64,000 bases of DNA from Methanohalophilus mahii DSM 5219. Lineage in GTDB: Archaea > Halobacteriota > Methanosarcinia > Methanosarcinales > Methanosarcinaceae. A program made the translations under genes and the position numbers. The notes below the pieces were generated by a model. It saw only the letters and a program-made list of their open reading frames with translations, did no database searches and was not told where the DNA came from. The stretch spans positions 186,001-250,000 of the forward strand of contig NC_014002.1 of assembly GCF_000025865.1 (NCBI RefSeq), read 5' to 3'. Shown piece after piece: positions 53,474 through 63,697 of the stretch (positions are counted from its first letter, which is position 1; the number at the start of each line of letters is the position of its first letter).

Positions 53474-53638
53474 TATTGATACCTACCAAGAGTGGGGTTA
53501 TTCCAAATAAATATTAGAATGTCTAAGATATTATGACTTGCCTTATATATTCTGACACAATTCAACTAATATGATTTATTTTCTTATTGTTAAGCCTCTT
53601 TGAAACCGCAAAGAAAGAAAAATGAGAAGAGGATGACT

Positions 53639-55397
<1,759 letters not shown>

Positions 55398-55450
55398 AAT
55401 GTTTGTTCGCCTCCATACTAGGAAACCGGTAGCTGACTGTAGGTGTTAAA

Positions 55451-55460
55451 ATATATAAAT
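55451..55460 (-). promoter_or_regulatory. TATA box of amt-glnK
   Basis: On the minus strand ATTTATATAT (55460-55451) lies about 55 bases before the amt start; expected transcription start near 55430. No GGAA-N6-TTCC box (the NrpR operator of methanogens) is seen around it. Confidence 0.5.
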
Positions 55461-55669
55461 TTATCCCTAACATGATAGTTGCTTTTAAGGCCGATCTGAG
55501 TATGATGTGTTCACTTTGACCATGAATTGTCTACATTTCACTCAAATTTATACAAATGCTTATATATTTGATTAAAATTAGTAATTAATATCAATTTAAT
55601 ATATTTTTCATGTGGCTAATAGCAAAATATATAATATAATATGTAGCAATAACACGTCTTTATAACAAG
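55461..55669. other. AT-rich gap between amt and the DUF2178/XRE genes
   Basis: Divergent intergenic space of very high AT content with several TATA-like runs. No gene recognised; it holds the two promoters listed separately at its ends. Confidence 0.5.
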
Positions 55670-55702
55670 TTATATATACATAATGTAATGTATTATTTAC
55701 AT
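55670..55702 (+). promoter_or_regulatory. TATA box and inverted repeat of the DUF2178/XRE pair
   Basis: TTATATATAC (55670-55679) is the TATA box. ATGTAA (55683-55688) and TTACAT (55697-55702) make an inverted repeat with an eight-base spacer across the expected transcription start. A binding site for the XRE protein of the same operon is likely (inference). Confidence 0.5.
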
Positions 55703-55712
55703 GGAGTGGATA

Positions 55713-56099
55713 ATGCAAGTCAAAGAAATAGGTATGTTAACGATCGGATTCATTCTATTCCTGATAGGACTGGGATTTTACATTTTGGAACCCGCCTGGA
55801 TTATAAATCCAAGTGGAACAGGTGGTGCATTCATAGGGGCGGGAGTAGCATTGTTCCTGATCACTCTTCGAGAAATCCGACTCAAAAGCAAGGGAAACAT
55901 AGTAGAAGATGAAAGAGTATTTCATATCGCTGAGAAGGCCAGCCACAAGACCCTTGTCATACTCATTGTACTTGAAGGTACATTGATGGCATTTCTTGGT
56001 GTTACGGCGTTCGATATCCAGGCATATCCAGTTGTGTCTCTCCTGTTTGCTATAACAATGATTTCCTATGCGGGCTTTTACTATTGGTACAAGAAATAA
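55713..56099 (+). CDS. DUF2178-family membrane protein
   Basis: 128 residues from ATG 55713, with GGAG six bases upstream; ATG 55701 has no RBS. Four membrane helices: IGMLTIGFILFLIGLGFYIL, GGAFIGAGVALFLITLRE, KTLVILIVLEGTLMAFLG and YPVVSLLFAITMISYAGFYY. Between helices two and three is a charged loop with EDERVFHIAEKAS, which is the DUF2178 signature. Such proteins are nearly always followed by a small XRE regulator, as here, and are thought to control it. Function unknown. Confidence 0.85.
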   Translation: MQVKEIGMLTIGFILFLIGLGFYILEPAWIINPSGTGGAFIGAGVALFLITLREIRLKSKGNIVEDERVFHIAEKASHKTLVILIVLEGTLMAFLGVTAFDIQAYPVVSLLFAITMISYAGFYYWYKK

Positions 56100-56123
56100 A
56101 TGTAATTCCAGGATGGATGTTGA

Positions 56124-56318
56124 ATGAAAAATACCCTGAAAGTCTGGAGAGCAAAGAAAGATATTACTCAGGAAGAGCTGGCCCGGGAAATGGAGGTTAC
56201 AAGGCAAACCATCAACGCTATAGAACGTGGCAAATACGATCCGAGTATCAAGCTGGCATTCAGGATGGCTAAATTCTTCGAATGTTCAATAGAGGATATT
56301 TTCATCTATGAGGAATAA
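56124..56318 (+). CDS. Small XRE-family regulator (YozG-like)
   Basis: 64 residues, almost only helix-turn-helix: MKNTLKVWRAKKDITQEELA, then MEVTRQTINAIERGKYDPS and SIEDIFIYEE. Such short HTH proteins paired with a DUF2178 membrane protein are common in archaea and Firmicutes. It probably represses its own operon through the inverted repeat at 55683-55702 and is tied to the membrane protein encoded 24 bases before it. The link to the neighbouring nitrogen genes is not shown. Confidence 0.92.
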   Translation: MKNTLKVWRAKKDITQEELAREMEVTRQTINAIERGKYDPSIKLAFRMAKFFECSIEDIFIYEE

Positions 56319-56442
56319 TCCTGATATTATCACTGGTATTATATTAGAACTGTATCCTTTCTTCCTACCAAAAACATGATATACAATATTAATCCTAAAA
56401 AACACATTCATATAGTTCGTACAAAGCTATTAAGGCGATTTA

Positions 56443-57771
56443 ATGAACATTAAGAGCAAGGAAGACGTATACAACGAGATAGAGAACAATAATGTCAAGT
56501 TCATCAGACTACAATTCACCGATATCCAGGGTGTGGTCAAAGATGTGGAAATTCCTGTCACGCAGGTTAAAAAAGCCCTTGAAACAGGTATTTCCTTTGA
56601 CGGTTCATCAATCGAAGGATTTGTGAGAATAGACGAATCCGATATGGTACTGAGACCGGATGTAAGGTCTTTTGCCCTGCTCCCCTGGGATCAGGGAAAA
56701 GGTGTCGTAGCCCGTATGGTCTGTGATATCTGCAAGCCGGATGGCTCTGCCTTTGAAGGAGATCCCAGGTATGTCCTGCGCAGGGTCCTGAAGGAGGCCC
56801 ATGAGATGGGATTTTCTTTCAATGTGGGTCCTGAACTGGAATTTTTCCTTTTCCAGGTTGAAAACGGCAAAGCAACCACTAAACCCCATGATTTCGGGCG
56901 CTACTTTGAATTTGCACCTGCAGACCTTGCAGAGGATATACGCAGGGAGATTGTTCTCGGGCTTATCGATCTGGGCTTTAATATCGAGGCTGCACACCAT
57001 GAAGTCGCGTTTGGCCAGCATGAGATCGATTTCAAGTATGATGATGCTCTCTCAACCGCTGACAATGTGGTAACCTTCAGGTATGTTACCCGTACGATTG
57101 CCAAACTCAACGGCCTGCATGCAACTTTCATGCCCAAACCCCTTACTTCCGAAAACGGTTCAGGAATGCATGTCAACCTTTCCCTTTCCAAGGATGGTAA
57201 GAATGCTTTCTATGACCCGCAGGATGAGGGCGAAGTGGACCAAATGGCGTATCATTTCATTGGCGGGGTACTGGAACACATCAAGGGTATCACTGCAATT
57301 TCCAATCCATTGATCAATTCTTATAAGCGTCTGGTGCCGGGCTATGAAGCACCGGTGTACATTACCTGGTCAGGTCCAAACCGCAGTTCCCTTGTCAGGA
57401 TTCCTGCTGCCAGGGGCCAGAGTACTCGTGTGGAACTGAGAAGTCCCGATCCTTCCTGCAACCCCTATATTACTTTTGCAGCGATCCTGGCTGCAGGTTT
57501 GAAAGGTATCAAGGAGCAGATCGATCCGGGTGAAGGTACCGATGTGAATATTTATGATCTCACCCCCAAGGGTCTTGCTGACAGGAACATCGAAACCCTG
57601 CCCCCAACCCTGCTGGATGCAGCAAATCATCTGGCAAAGGACGATTTCCTCAGGGATGCATTGGGTTCACATGTGCATGAGAACCTGCTGCGGATTGCCT
57701 ATGCCGAGTGGGATGCCTACAAATTACAGGTGCATGAATGGGAAACCAAACGGTATCTCAATGCAATGTAA
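56443..57771 (+). CDS. glnA: Glutamine synthetase (type I)
   Basis: 442 residues, the length of GSI-alpha enzymes. Marks are FDGSSIEGFVRIDESDM, NGSGMHVNLSLS, GPNRSSLVRIPA and REPDPSCNPY-like RSPDPSCNPYITF. The adenylylation tyrosine of GSI-beta is not expected because the 25-residue insert is absent. It makes glutamine from glutamate and ammonium; in methanogens it is activated by 2-oxoglutarate and inhibited or bound by GlnK. RBS AGGCGA lies before ATG 56443. It completes the nitrogen set with gltB, amt and glnK in this region. Confidence 0.96.
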   Translation: MNIKSKEDVYNEIENNNVKFIRLQFTDIQGVVKDVEIPVTQVKKALETGISFDGSSIEGFVRIDESDMVLRPDVRSFALLPWDQGKGVVARMVCDICKPDGSAFEGDPRYVLRRVLKEAHEMGFSFNVGPELEFFLFQVENGKATTKPHDFGRYFEFAPADLAEDIRREIVLGLIDLGFNIEAAHHEVAFGQHEIDFKYDDALSTADNVVTFRYVTRTIAKLNGLHATFMPKPLTSENGSGMHVNLSLSKDGKNAFYDPQDEGEVDQMAYHFIGGVLEHIKGITAISNPLINSYKRLVPGYEAPVYITWSGPNRSSLVRIPAARGQSTRVELRSPDPSCNPYITFAAILAAGLKGIKEQIDPGEGTDVNIYDLTPKGLADRNIETLPPTLLDAANHLAKDDFLRDALGSHVHENLLRIAYAEWDAYKLQVHEWETKRYLNAM

Positions 57772-57815
57772 TATATAAGATAGATTAATATATTCATGGT
57801 ATCATAAACTATATC

Positions 57816-60245
57816 ATGATCAAACGGCTCCGTGATTTTGCCAGAAAAGATGATGCGGTCATTGAGGTATTCAGTGAAATACTGTTGACCGGCATCATTG
57901 TAATTGCAATCGCGGCAGCCGCTGCTTTTGTTTTATCTTCTCTTGACGAGCCCGATAACGTCAGGGTGGACATCGACCACTGGGCTGACAGTGATTCCGA
58001 TACCCTCTATTTCCGCCACAGCGGAGGGGAAACCGTTGATATCGAGGACCTTGAACTTGTGGTCTATATAAACGGCTCCTACGAAAAGCTGACATCTTCA
58101 CAGTTCAATTACGATGATGATGAATGGGCTCTAGGTGATGTAATAGAGGTCAATACTTCTTCCCAGTTCAATTACGATATCACCGATGATACTAGGGTGC
58201 CTACCAAACTTGTACACACCGCTTCTAGTCTTGTTATCTATGACGCCTATGGTTCAATGGGGGACAGTGGGGCTGGTAATGGAGAACAACAATCCCCAAC
58301 TGCGGATTTCAGTTATTCTCCTGCAAACCCTATCCCGGGTGAAACAGTTGATTTTACCGACCAATCTTCAGACCCCGACGGGACTATTGATGAATGGTCA
58401 TGGAATTTTGGTGATGGCAATACTTCAACCGCACAAAATCCTTCACACCAGTACTCTTCTGAAGGGACGTATACTGTAACCCTTACGGTCACAGACAATG
58501 ATGGCAACACAGACAGTATTTCCAATCAGGTAACTGTTAATAATACTGGTTTGCCAATAATTCAAATGCGTATTGATGATTTGACTCATAAAGATACTGA
58601 TAAACCAGAATATATAGTTTCATATGATATTTCAAATACCAATTCTAGTTTTAAAGAAGTTCGAATTAATTTTGAAAACCAAAACGATTCTTCAGCATCA
58701 GCAGATTCTACAAAAAATGGGTATCGTGGAAATTTTACCTATATCAAAAATTATGGTGCTACAGATAATTATAATATTACATTTGAAATAATATATGAAA
58801 ATGGTGTGGAATACGTTGTAAATCAGTCAACAGTGTTAGATGTTGCAGATGCTATCAATCCATCTGGAAATCTTAATCTTAGCATAATAGGAAGTCCATC
58901 ATTCAATAGTGTATTAATAACTGATGAGACTAATGTGGAAATTGATAAACCAAAATTCAGTATCAGTTACGATATTAGCGAACCATCTAATTTTTCAAAA
59001 GTAGAAGCATATGCCATAAGTTTAGGTTCAGGTGGTAAAGCCTCCAAAGAAAAAGCAAGTACCACTGGTGTTATTAATCTAAATCCAGGATATGGTGCAA
59101 ATACTGATTTTAAAGTAGTTGCTCTTGTTTATGATAATTATGGTGCTGTAGTTGATTCTTATTCAATCATTGATAATGCAGATGGTTCTACGTTACCAAC
59201 AGGACCTTTAACTGCACCGGAATTATCCAATCCTAATCCAGCTTCTCCTTATACCAGCACAGTTCAGGATGATGTAACCTTCAGTGCAACCAGCAACCAG
59301 TCTTCAAACAATGAGTTCCTCCTGAATGGTACTCGTGTGGCATGGTCCAATGGCACCAGTCCTTCCTATACGAATACTACTCCGTCAGTGGGTACATATA
59401 ACCTTACACTCATTGCCCGCAACCAAACAGATCCATCACTTACCGATTCGATTTCCTGGATATGGACTGTAGAAGCGTCCAACGAGTCCCCTGTTGCAGA
59501 GTTCTCCTATTCCCCATTATCTCCTGAAACTGGACAGACCATTACATTCGATGCAAGTGCCTCTTATGATCCGGATGGTTCCATTACGAGTTATGAGTGG
59601 AACTGGACAAATGATGGGACTTATTATTCTACTACAAGTGCCATTGCAACTCATTCATATTCAAGTCCCGGTTCTTATAATGTTAAACTCGGGGTTACTG
59701 ATGATGATGGTAATACAAACAATACCACGCAAAATGTCAATGTGGTAGGTTTGTTGTATAACAATGATGCAATAGCAAAAGATGGACCAGACACCCCTTC
59801 TCCTGACAAGGCTGGTGGCGTTGAATTCTCCATACAAAACTTCTATGGCAGCAATGTGACAATAGACAGCATCAAGATAGATCCCGACAATGATAATATT
59901 GCTAAGCTTAGTGATGATATCGCTCCGAATAACAAAAAGGAATATGTAGAGGTTTATGCAGAGAGTGATATTGACGGCTATTCTGATTATTATGGTGGAG
60001 TATCAATTCCTCCTGAAGGATTGGAAGTTGCAATAGGTCAAGATGGTGATGAAACTAGTGGAGTAATTCCACAGGTAAATAGCAGTAATGTAATGACATT
60101 CTATGTCTATGAATTTTATGAAGAAGCTGGGCAATCTGGTAACTTTAAAAATATAAATATGAAGGGTGAAGATGTAGAAATAACAATCAATTACACCGTT
60201 GAGGGTGATCAAAAGAGTAAAACTTTTACGATCACTCCACAATAA
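57816..60245 (+). CDS. Large pilin-like surface protein with PKD domains
   Basis: 809 residues. The start KDDAVIEVFSEILLTGII plus a hydrophobic helix is an archaeal type IV pilin N-terminus. One PKD domain lies at about 165-245 (FSYSPANPIPGETVDFTD, WNFGDGNTSTAQNPSHQYSS) and another at about 555-645 (FSYSPLSPETGQTITFDAS). Between them are two related repeats, each with DKPxFxxSYDIS (near 267 and 380); the DNA there (58550-59200) is clearly more AT-rich. The last 160 residues form another domain (DGPDTPSPDKAGGVEF on). Probably a secreted adhesin or giant pilin; some domains may have been acquired by transfer. Confidence 0.8.
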   Translation: MIKRLRDFARKDDAVIEVFSEILLTGIIVIAIAAAAAFVLSSLDEPDNVRVDIDHWADSDSDTLYFRHSGGETVDIEDLELVVYINGSYEKLTSSQFNYDDDEWALGDVIEVNTSSQFNYDITDDTRVPTKLVHTASSLVIYDAYGSMGDSGAGNGEQQSPTADFSYSPANPIPGETVDFTDQSSDPDGTIDEWSWNFGDGNTSTAQNPSHQYSSEGTYTVTLTVTDNDGNTDSISNQVTVNNTGLPIIQMRIDDLTHKDTDKPEYIVSYDISNTNSSFKEVRINFENQNDSSASADSTKNGYRGNFTYIKNYGATDNYNITFEIIYENGVEYVVNQSTVLDVADAINPSGNLNLSIIGSPSFNSVLITDETNVEIDKPKFSISYDISEPSNFSKVEAYAISLGSGGKASKEKASTTGVINLNPGYGANTDFKVVALVYDNYGAVVDSYSIIDNADGSTLPTGPLTAPELSNPNPASPYTSTVQDDVTFSATSNQSSNNEFLLNGTRVAWSNGTSPSYTNTTPSVGTYNLTLIARNQTDPSLTDSISWIWTVEASNESPVAEFSYSPLSPETGQTITFDASASYDPDGSITSYEWNWTNDGTYYSTTSAIATHSYSSPGSYNVKLGVTDDDGNTNNTTQNVNVVGLLYNNDAIAKDGPDTPSPDKAGGVEFSIQNFYGSNVTIDSIKIDPDNDNIAKLSDDIAPNNKKEYVEVYAESDIDGYSDYYGGVSIPPEGLEVAIGQDGDETSGVIPQVNSSNVMTFYVYEFYEEAGQSGNFKNINMKGEDVEITINYTVEGDQKSKTFTITPQ

Positions 60246-60301
60246 TTATTCCGTCTGCAGTAGTCAATAATATTCATAAATAGGTTTCTTTGATTATTCA
60301 A

Positions 60302-60323
60302 GGAATATTTGATTTAATATTCC
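60302..60323. repeat. Eight-base inverted repeat between pilin and hypothetical gene
   Basis: GGAATATT (60302-60309), TGATTT, AATATTCC (60316-60323), a perfect hairpin. No T run follows, so it is either an operator in front of the gene at 60369 or a transcript-end stem for the pilin gene. Confidence 0.4.
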
Positions 60324-60368
60324 ACACCACCCGCCACAATTATAATATCTGGTTGAGAATTTCCAGTC

Positions 60369-60932
60369 ATGACCGATGTAATGCTGCTCTGGGATACTCC
60401 TATTCTTTTTGAAAAGCTGTTCAGGGAACATGGCTATGAATGCCTGCGAGTGGACGGGAACTCGATTGGGACTCCGTTTTTACCTGCGTCTAAGTGTCTG
60501 ATGGTGCCTACCGGTTTTGCCAATCCAGCCTATACGAAGGTGGCGAAAGGTATCGAGAACAAAGGCCGTAAGATAGCCGATTTTGTGGAAAAGGGCGGTG
60601 TGCTTGTGGTATTCGGGGCCTGTGTGGCGGAGTATGAGTATGACTGGCTGCCCTTTGAACTGTCTTATGTGGAAGAGCATATGCAATCCTCGCTGGAGGT
60701 TGTGGATGAGGAGATGCCGTGCATTGTTGCAGAGCCACAGGAAGCGGTGGAATGCGATGGTTACTTTTCACGGACCGATGGGAAAGTGCTTCTGAAGGAT
60801 GAGCAGGGCCGGGCTGTTATGGTTAAGAAAGAGTTTGGTGAGGGCTTGATAATTGCCACGACTGTCCATGAATTCCCTTCTGCGGATTTCCTAGGATGTG
60901 CGGTGGATAAGGGCAAGAGTACCAGACTGTGA
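60369..60932 (+). CDS. Conserved archaeal hypothetical protein, GATase-like fold
   Basis: 187 residues. The order of strands and a glycine turn (KCLMVPTGFANPAY, ADFVEKGGVLVVFGAC) resembles the class I glutamine amidotransferase / BPL_N-like fold. A cysteine sits after the strand (FGACVAEYEYDW), the nucleophile-elbow position, but the His-Glu pair is not obvious. I know no assigned function. It is convergent with the next gene; their stops are adjacent. Confidence 0.65.
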   Translation: MTDVMLLWDTPILFEKLFREHGYECLRVDGNSIGTPFLPASKCLMVPTGFANPAYTKVAKGIENKGRKIADFVEKGGVLVVFGACVAEYEYDWLPFELSYVEEHMQSSLEVVDEEMPCIVAEPQEAVECDGYFSRTDGKVLLKDEQGRAVMVKKEFGEGLIIATTVHEFPSADFLGCAVDKGKSTRL

Positions 60933-61223
60933 TTACTGGTAGTTTCCCTGTCTCAATTTTTCAATTTCATCCTGTGCATCATCCAGTTTGAGGACGAACA
61001 GTCCCTTGCAGGGTTTGACATACTGGAAATAAATGGAATTGCCCTTGACACCTATGGGTATGGTCTTGCCGCCTTTGAGCATCACTCCGGCCAGACTGTA
61101 GCCACCCGGGACGTGGTAGACCTCATCACAGTTTTCGCGAATAAATTCCTCACTTTTCTTGACGGATGCGCCCTTTAGCAGGATCTCATAGGGAAGGTCA
61201 CTGATACATGCCATATTGATCAT
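60933..61223 (-). CDS. Conserved methanogen protein, DUF1894-like
   Basis: 96 residues. Pattern MACISDLPYEILLKGAS, VYHVPGGYSLAGVMLKGG and YVKPCKGLFVLKL resembles the DUF1894 family of methanogens (moderately sure). A conserved cysteine lies in KPCKG. It follows purM on the minus strand with a four-base overlap of stop and start, so it is translationally coupled to purM. Function unknown. Confidence 0.65.
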   Translation of the reverse strand: MINMACISDLPYEILLKGASVKKSEEFIRENCDEVYHVPGGYSLAGVMLKGGKTIPIGVKGNSIYFQYVKPCKGLFVLKLDDAQDEIEKLRQGNYQ

Positions 61224-62218
61224 TCAATAATTAGGTCTTTTACACGGATATCTTTTTCCGTAATCCTGCCCACAATTTTCCCGTCGACTATTTCTGCAAC
61301 CTTTTGTGCCTCATGTGGCGGGACAATAAGCAAAAATCCCATCCCCATATTGAAGGTGCGATACATCTCCAGTTCCTCGACATTGCCTTCCTTCTGGAGG
61401 AAACGGAAGATCTCTGGGGGCTCGATGGGATCGGTAATATCAAATCCAAGTTCGCTTACCCTGCGCAATTTCAGCAGGCCGCTGCCGGTAATGTGTGCCA
61501 GGCCATGTACCTCGCACTTACGGATTGTATCGAGTACCTCCATGTAGATACGTGTGGGAGTCAGAAGTTCCTCGCCGATGGTGCGGGAGCTGTCATAGGG
61601 CAGCGGGTCATGATAGGAATATTTGGAATTCTCGATAATCTTCCTGACAAGAGTATAGCCGTTGCTGTGGACTCCGCTGCTGGGTACACCCACAAGTACA
61701 TCTCCCTCTGCGACCTTCTCTCCCGTGATTATGGCATCCTTGTCCACCTTTCCCAGACATGTACCTGCCAGGTCAAACCCCTTTACGATCTCGGGAAGGG
61801 TTGCGGTCTCTCCGCCCAGAATGGACATCCGGGAGATCTCGGCTCCCTTTGCAAGCCCTACACCAATCTGGCGTGCGAATTCATCGGAGTGTTTCTCGAT
61901 TGCCAGGTAATCCACAAAACTGATCGGTTCGGCACCGATAGCGATCAGGTCATTGACATTCATGGCAATACAGTCAATCCCCATGGTGTCCCATTTTTCC
62001 ATCTCGTTTGCTATCAGTACCTTTGAACCCACGCCATCGGTGGCCATTGCCAGGGCAAAATCCCCGAAATCCATCAGGCCCGCATAATGGCCGATACTTG
62101 TCATCGGGGCACCCAGGCCTTCCCTGGTGTAGGTCATATCGCCTGTGAGATTGCCTATGGTGGATTCTTCCTGATGAATGTCAACTCCTGAATCGGCGTA
62201 GGTAAGTTTTTTGTCCAT
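61220..62218 (-). CDS. purM: Phosphoribosylformylglycinamidine cyclo-ligase (AIR synthetase)
   Basis: 332 residues. It closes the imidazole ring in purine synthesis, using ATP. PurM marks are MTYTREGLGAPMTSIGHYAG, MATDGVGSKVLIANEM, DCIAMNVNDLIAIGAEP and GETATLPEI. GVHSNGYTLVRKII is the ATP-binding helix region. The DUF1894-like gene overlaps its stop; an aspartate kinase gene lies 14 bases upstream on the same strand. Confidence 0.95.
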   Translation of the reverse strand: MDKKLTYADSGVDIHQEESTIGNLTGDMTYTREGLGAPMTSIGHYAGLMDFGDFALAMATDGVGSKVLIANEMEKWDTMGIDCIAMNVNDLIAIGAEPISFVDYLAIEKHSDEFARQIGVGLAKGAEISRMSILGGETATLPEIVKGFDLAGTCLGKVDKDAIITGEKVAEGDVLVGVPSSGVHSNGYTLVRKIIENSKYSYHDPLPYDSSRTIGEELLTPTRIYMEVLDTIRKCEVHGLAHITGSGLLKLRRVSELGFDITDPIEPPEIFRFLQKEGNVEELEMYRTFNMGMGFLLIVPPHEAQKVAEIVDGKIVGRITEKDIRVKDLIIE

Positions 62219-62232
62219 TGTATCCCTCTGTT

Positions 62233-63627
62233 TTAAGTTCCAAGTTCAAACTCATGGTTTAACAGGCGTACTGCCTCTTCAGCTTCATCGGAACTGACCA
62301 CGAATGAAATATTGTGCTGGGAAGACCCCTGGCTGATCATGATAACATTTATTTTTTCCTTGCCCAGTGTGCTGAATACCCTACCTGCCACACCGGGTAT
62401 TCCATCCATGCCGGCACCGACAACCGCTATCACACAGATGTCCCGATCGCAGGCCACTTCTCCTATTACGTCCCGGTTCATCTCGGATTTCAGAGAAGCT
62501 ACAGCATCTTCCAGATGAGCCTCATCCACAACGAATGACATGTTTGCTTCCGAGGAACTCTGGCTTATCATTATAATGTTAACTCCTGCCTTGGCGAGTG
62601 TGGAAAATACCCTGGCGGCTGTACCGATTGCACCGACCATACCTGCCCCGGAGATGTTTATTGCAGCGACCGACCGTATCAGGGTTACGGCTTTTACTAC
62701 ATCCTTGCGAAGCCGCTGGTCTGAAACAATCAAGGTTCCTTCAAATTCAGGATCAAATGTATTTTTCACCCGCACGGGTATCCCATGCTTTATCGCAGGT
62801 TCAATTGTACGGGGATGAAGTACCTTTGCGCCGAAATAGGACAGTTCCATTGCTTCTATATAGGATATCTGGGGTATCGGACGTGCATTGGGGACTATTC
62901 TGGGGTCACTGGTCATTATGCCGTGTACTTCTTTCCACAACCAGATCTCGTCAGCATCGATGCCAGCCCCTATGATTGAAGCGGTGAAATCCGAGCCACT
63001 GCGTCCCAGGGTTGTAATTATTCCTTCTTCATTCTCTGCGATAAAACCGGTAACTATAGGAACCTGTGTAGCAACGACCTTTTTCAGTATATTACCAACA
63101 CTTTCATAGGTTTTTTCGAAGGGTCTGGCACAACCATATTCACTGTTGGTTACAATACCGGCCTCCCCACCGGTAAATGAACTGGAATCAATTCCCTGGC
63201 TTTGCACAGCTCCACTAACAACAGGAGCTGCAAGTCTTTCCCCATAGGAGGATATGTAATCGATGGAACGCGGGGAGAGTTCACCCAGATAGCAGATACC
63301 AATGAGTGCTTTTTCAAGCTCATCGATAAGAGCATCGATAGTGCGGATTGTTTCATCGGCAATCCCTGCATCATCGATAGCAATCTCTATTGCATCATAG
63401 TGTTTTTTTGCAAGGTCTGCCATAAATTCCTTTACCTGGGAAACCTTGCCTTTATGGGACGCATCAATACCTATTTCCATCAGCCCGTCGGTGACTCCAC
63501 CAAGAGCCGAGGTCACTGCCACAATTTCGTGACCCTGTTCCCTGTAGTCTTTCAGTAATTCTGCGACATGGCGGATTTTATCCCCTTTTTCAATGGATGT
63601 CCCGCCGAATTTCATTACATATCTCAT
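62233..63627 (-). CDS. lysC: Aspartate kinase with two ACT domains
   Basis: 464 residues. The kinase core starts VMKFGGTSIEKGDKIRH; the SELSPRS-like segment GELSPRSIDYISSYGERLAA and GRSGSDFTASIIGAGIDADE bind aspartate and ATP. Two ACT domains follow (INISGAGMVGAIGTAARVF and VIAVVGAGMDGIPGVAGRVF), the usual site of feedback control by lysine or threonine. It opens the path to lysine, methionine, threonine and isoleucine. A TATA box CATATAAAT (63693-63685 read on minus) lies upstream. Confidence 0.95.
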   Translation of the reverse strand: MRYVMKFGGTSIEKGDKIRHVAELLKDYREQGHEIVAVTSALGGVTDGLMEIGIDASHKGKVSQVKEFMADLAKKHYDAIEIAIDDAGIADETIRTIDALIDELEKALIGICYLGELSPRSIDYISSYGERLAAPVVSGAVQSQGIDSSSFTGGEAGIVTNSEYGCARPFEKTYESVGNILKKVVATQVPIVTGFIAENEEGIITTLGRSGSDFTASIIGAGIDADEIWLWKEVHGIMTSDPRIVPNARPIPQISYIEAMELSYFGAKVLHPRTIEPAIKHGIPVRVKNTFDPEFEGTLIVSDQRLRKDVVKAVTLIRSVAAINISGAGMVGAIGTAARVFSTLAKAGVNIIMISQSSSEANMSFVVDEAHLEDAVASLKSEMNRDVIGEVACDRDICVIAVVGAGMDGIPGVAGRVFSTLGKEKINVIMISQGSSQHNISFVVSSDEAEEAVRLLNHEFELGT

Positions 63628-63684
63628 AATAGTATCACGTTATTGGATGATTTGTGAATTCTGGCTGTTATAAGGGAAGAGGCG

Positions 63685-63693
63685 CATATAAAT
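63685..63693 (-). promoter_or_regulatory. TATA box of the aspartate kinase operon
   Basis: Read on the minus strand ATTTATATG, about 60 bases before the lysC start. It serves lysC and probably purM and the DUF1894-like gene behind it. Confidence 0.5.
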
Positions 63694-63697
63694 ATTG

